A DNA stretch of 8,102 bases from DATFGK01 sp046712825 (GTDB lineage Bacteria; Actinomycetota; AC-67): NCBI GenBank assembly GCA_046712825.1, contig JBKKCR010000127.1:1-8102 (forward strand), in the 5' to 3' direction. The notes under the pieces were generated by a model. The model was not told where the DNA came from. It saw only the letters and a program-made list of their open reading frames with translations, and did not search any database. Shown here in pieces: positions 6,582 through 8,102 of this stretch. Made by a program: the position numbers and the translations under genes. Every line of letters begins with the position of its first letter. Positions within the stretch are counted from its first letter, which is position 1.

Positions 6582-7595
6582 GTGAAGAAGGGACGCGTGG
6601 TCCGGCCGGTCGTCGAGGGCAAGCTGCTCGCGGGGAACCCGCTCGGCGATCCCGCCGACCGGGAGACGCCGGTCTACCTGCCGCCCTCGTACGACGAGGC
6701 GCCGGGCCGCCGGTATCCCATGATCATGGCGATCGTCGGCTTCACCGGCACCGGCAGGATGCACCTGAACGAGGACTGGTTCGAGCCCAACCTCGCCGAG
6801 CGCCTCGACCTTCTGATCGACAAGGGCGAGATGGCCGAGGCGATCGTCGTGATGCCCGACTGCGCGACGCGCTACGCCGGCTCCCAGTTCATCGACTCTG
6901 CGGCGACCGGCCCGTACGGGCGCTACACCGCGATCGAGCTCGTCGAGTGGGCCGACCGCGAGTTCCGGACGATCCCGCGTCGCGAAGCGCGCGGCGTGTT
7001 CGGGAAGTCGTCCGGTGGGTTCGGCTCGTTCCGCATGGCGGTCGATTTCCCCGAGGTCTTCTCCGCGTTCGCGTGTCACTCGGGCGACGCCGCCTTCGAG
7101 TACTGCTACATGCCCGAGTTCCCGCGCGCGCTTCGGTATCTATGGCACAACGACATCACGCCGAAGCGATTCCTCGACACCTACAAAGAGATCACCGACC
7201 GCAACGACGACTACCACGCGCTGCTGAACGAGCTCGCGATGGCATCGTGCTACTCGGCGAACCCGGAAACCGAGCTCGGCTTCGACCTGCCGTTCGACCT
7301 CGAATCCGGCGAGCTCGTCGCCGAGGTCTGGGAACGCTGGCTCGCTCACGACCCGGTGCGCATGATCCCCGAACGGCTCGATGCCCTGAAGTCGCAGTCG
7401 CTGATCTTCGTCGACTGCGGAACCAAGGACGAGTGGATGCTCGACGTCGGCGCGCGGTGGATGGTGGCCGTGATGCGCGAGCACGGGCTGAAGCCGATCC
7501 ACGAGGAGTTCGACGCCGGGCACATGCGGATCCCGTACCGCTACAACCGTTCGCTGCCGCTCATCTCGAAAGCGCTCGCCCCTCCCGAAGGCTGA
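6582..7595 (+). CDS. Esterase-family alpha/beta hydrolase (enterochelin esterase/esterase D type)
   Basis: A 337-residue serine hydrolase of the putative esterase family; its natural substrate is not evident. The N-terminal part has the family's opening strands (TPVYLPPSYDEAPGRRYPMI, residues 29-48). The nucleophile is probably Ser143 in the elbow GKSSGG (141-146, fitting GxSxG). The acid is probably in VDCGTKDEW (277-285; Asp283 or Asp278) and the base His314 in DAGHM. No signal peptide or membrane segment is present, so it should be cytoplasmic. The segment 181-260 between nucleophile and acid is long and may form a lid. The frame stays open upstream to 6108, but that part lies opposite the LVIVD gene. 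The GTG at 6582-6584 behind a -10 box and the start of family similarity make it the likely start. It is transcribed divergently from the LVIVD gene. Confidence 0.9.
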   Translation: MKKGRVVRPVVEGKLLAGNPLGDPADRETPVYLPPSYDEAPGRRYPMIMAIVGFTGTGRMHLNEDWFEPNLAERLDLLIDKGEMAEAIVVMPDCATRYAGSQFIDSAATGPYGRYTAIELVEWADREFRTIPRREARGVFGKSSGGFGSFRMAVDFPEVFSAFACHSGDAAFEYCYMPEFPRALRYLWHNDITPKRFLDTYKEITDRNDDYHALLNELAMASCYSANPETELGFDLPFDLESGELVAEVWERWLAHDPVRMIPERLDALKSQSLIFVDCGTKDEWMLDVGARWMVAVMREHGLKPIHEEFDAGHMRIPYRYNRSLPLISKALAPPEG

Positions 7596-7636
7596 GCCGC
7601 ACACGTCAGGAACGATGAGTCGGGCAGATCTGAGGG

Positions 7637-8102
7637 CTAGCCGGACCCCTTGACCCGCTCGAGCAGGGCTTTCACGCGCGTCGGGATGTCGCCGCCGAGG
7701 GTCTCGTACTTGACGTCGTAGGTCTCCAGCAGACCCAGGATCCGCTCGTCGATCTCGCGCTGGAACACGGGGTCGTCCGGACGCAGGTCGTCGGGGACGA
7801 TCGGGAACTCGATCGGCAGGTAGAAGACGTGGCTGTACTGGCTGCGCAGGTTGTGCTGCGCGAGCTTCTTGCACTCCTCGAACAGCGACATCTCCTTGCG
7901 CCACTCCTGATTGTCGAGGACCCAGCCCGCGTACGCCATCACGTCGATGATCGAGCGATCTGCGACGAAGTCGGGATGGATCTGCTCGTTGTAGTAGTGC
8001 TTCAAGAAGATGAGCGTCTCGACCTCGGGGGTGGCGTCCTTGTCGAGCTTGAAGCCGAGCGCCGCGACCTCGCGCGCCGCTTCGGGCAGCAATGGGAGGT
8101 CG
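7637..8102 (-). CDS. Probable P-loop ATPase/kinase, C-terminal part (N-terminus beyond the window)
   Basis: The frame is open from the right edge to a TAG at 7637-7639, giving 155 residues of a longer protein. Visible marks are LPEAAREV near the edge, a charged helical stretch, and FVADRSIIDVMAYAGWVLDN, where the DRS..D..aYa pattern resembles AAA-type small P-loop proteins (NadR kinase-like, AAA_28). In that group the Walker A loop comes first and would lie to the right of the window, so the key evidence is missing. The tail carries FYLPIEFPIVPDDLRP and a helix rich in Glu and Arg. It converges on the esterase gene with a 41-nt gap. Possible alternatives are a nucleoside or nucleotide kinase. 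The gene is solid; the family call is moderate. Confidence 0.7.
   Translation of the reverse strand, partial: DLPLLPEAAREVAALGFKLDKDATPEVETLIFLKHYYNEQIHPDFVADRSIIDVMAYAGWVLDNQEWRKEMSLFEECKKLAQHNLRSQYSHVFYLPIEFPIVPDDLRPDDPVFQREIDERILGLLETYDVKYETLGGDIPTRVKALLERVKGSG

Noticed and set aside
5413..6585. Plus-strand open frame of 390 codons opposite the LVIVD gene
   Set aside because: Arg- and Asp-rich shadow with no motif; the opposite strand has signal peptide, repeats and sorting signal.
7596..7636. Terminator between the converging esterase and P-loop genes
   Set aside because: Only weak repeats such as TCAG/CTGA and the palindrome GGCTAGCC at the border are visible, with no T-run on either strand.

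Overview
The window is GC-rich and densely coded. It most likely comes from an actinobacterium (Actinomycetota). Three things point there: the gene order amt-glnK-glnD (ammonium channel, PII protein, PII-modifying enzyme), a close match to the GlnR operator consensus upstream of amt, and start codons placed directly behind -10 hexamers, as in leaderless actinobacterial transcripts. The genus cannot be read from the sequence. The ftsY and ffh neighbours known around this operon in some actinobacteria are absent here.

Layout, left to right. Positions 1-747 (minus) hold a Sir2-family NAD-dependent deacylase cut at its C-terminus by the window edge. Positions 773-3316 (minus) hold glnD, which carries an in-frame TGA at 3182-3184. 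The TGA separates a 44-residue N-terminal piece, with its own Shine-Dalgarno sequence and an overlap with glnK, from the body of the enzyme. Positions 3306-3644 hold glnK and 3641-4972 hold amt, joined by a 4-nt ATGA overlap. The 188-nt gap 4973-5160 holds the amt leader, a putative -10 and the GlnR-type operator. Positions 5161-6510 (minus) encode a secreted LVIVD-repeat beta-propeller protein with a C-terminal LPGTG sortase signal. A short divergent promoter region (6511-6581) separates it from a plus-strand esterase-family alpha/beta hydrolase (6582-7595). From 7637 to the right edge (minus) runs the C-terminal part of a probable P-loop ATPase/kinase.

The core of the window is a nitrogen-sensing operon. 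Amt brings in ammonium. GlnK senses 2-oxoglutarate and ATP/ADP and can dock on Amt. GlnD modifies GlnK at Tyr51 in response to nitrogen status. The operator suggests that GlnR switches the set on under nitrogen limitation. The Sir2, LVIVD and esterase genes have no evident functional tie to it.

I did not find a convincing undescribed multi-gene system. The observations most worth following are the in-frame stop in glnD, the 11-nt-phased GlnR site at about -41 from a candidate start, the leaderless GTG starts, and the histidine and cysteine pattern of the sortase-anchored propeller. No tRNA, rRNA, CRISPR, insertion sequence or attachment site was seen.
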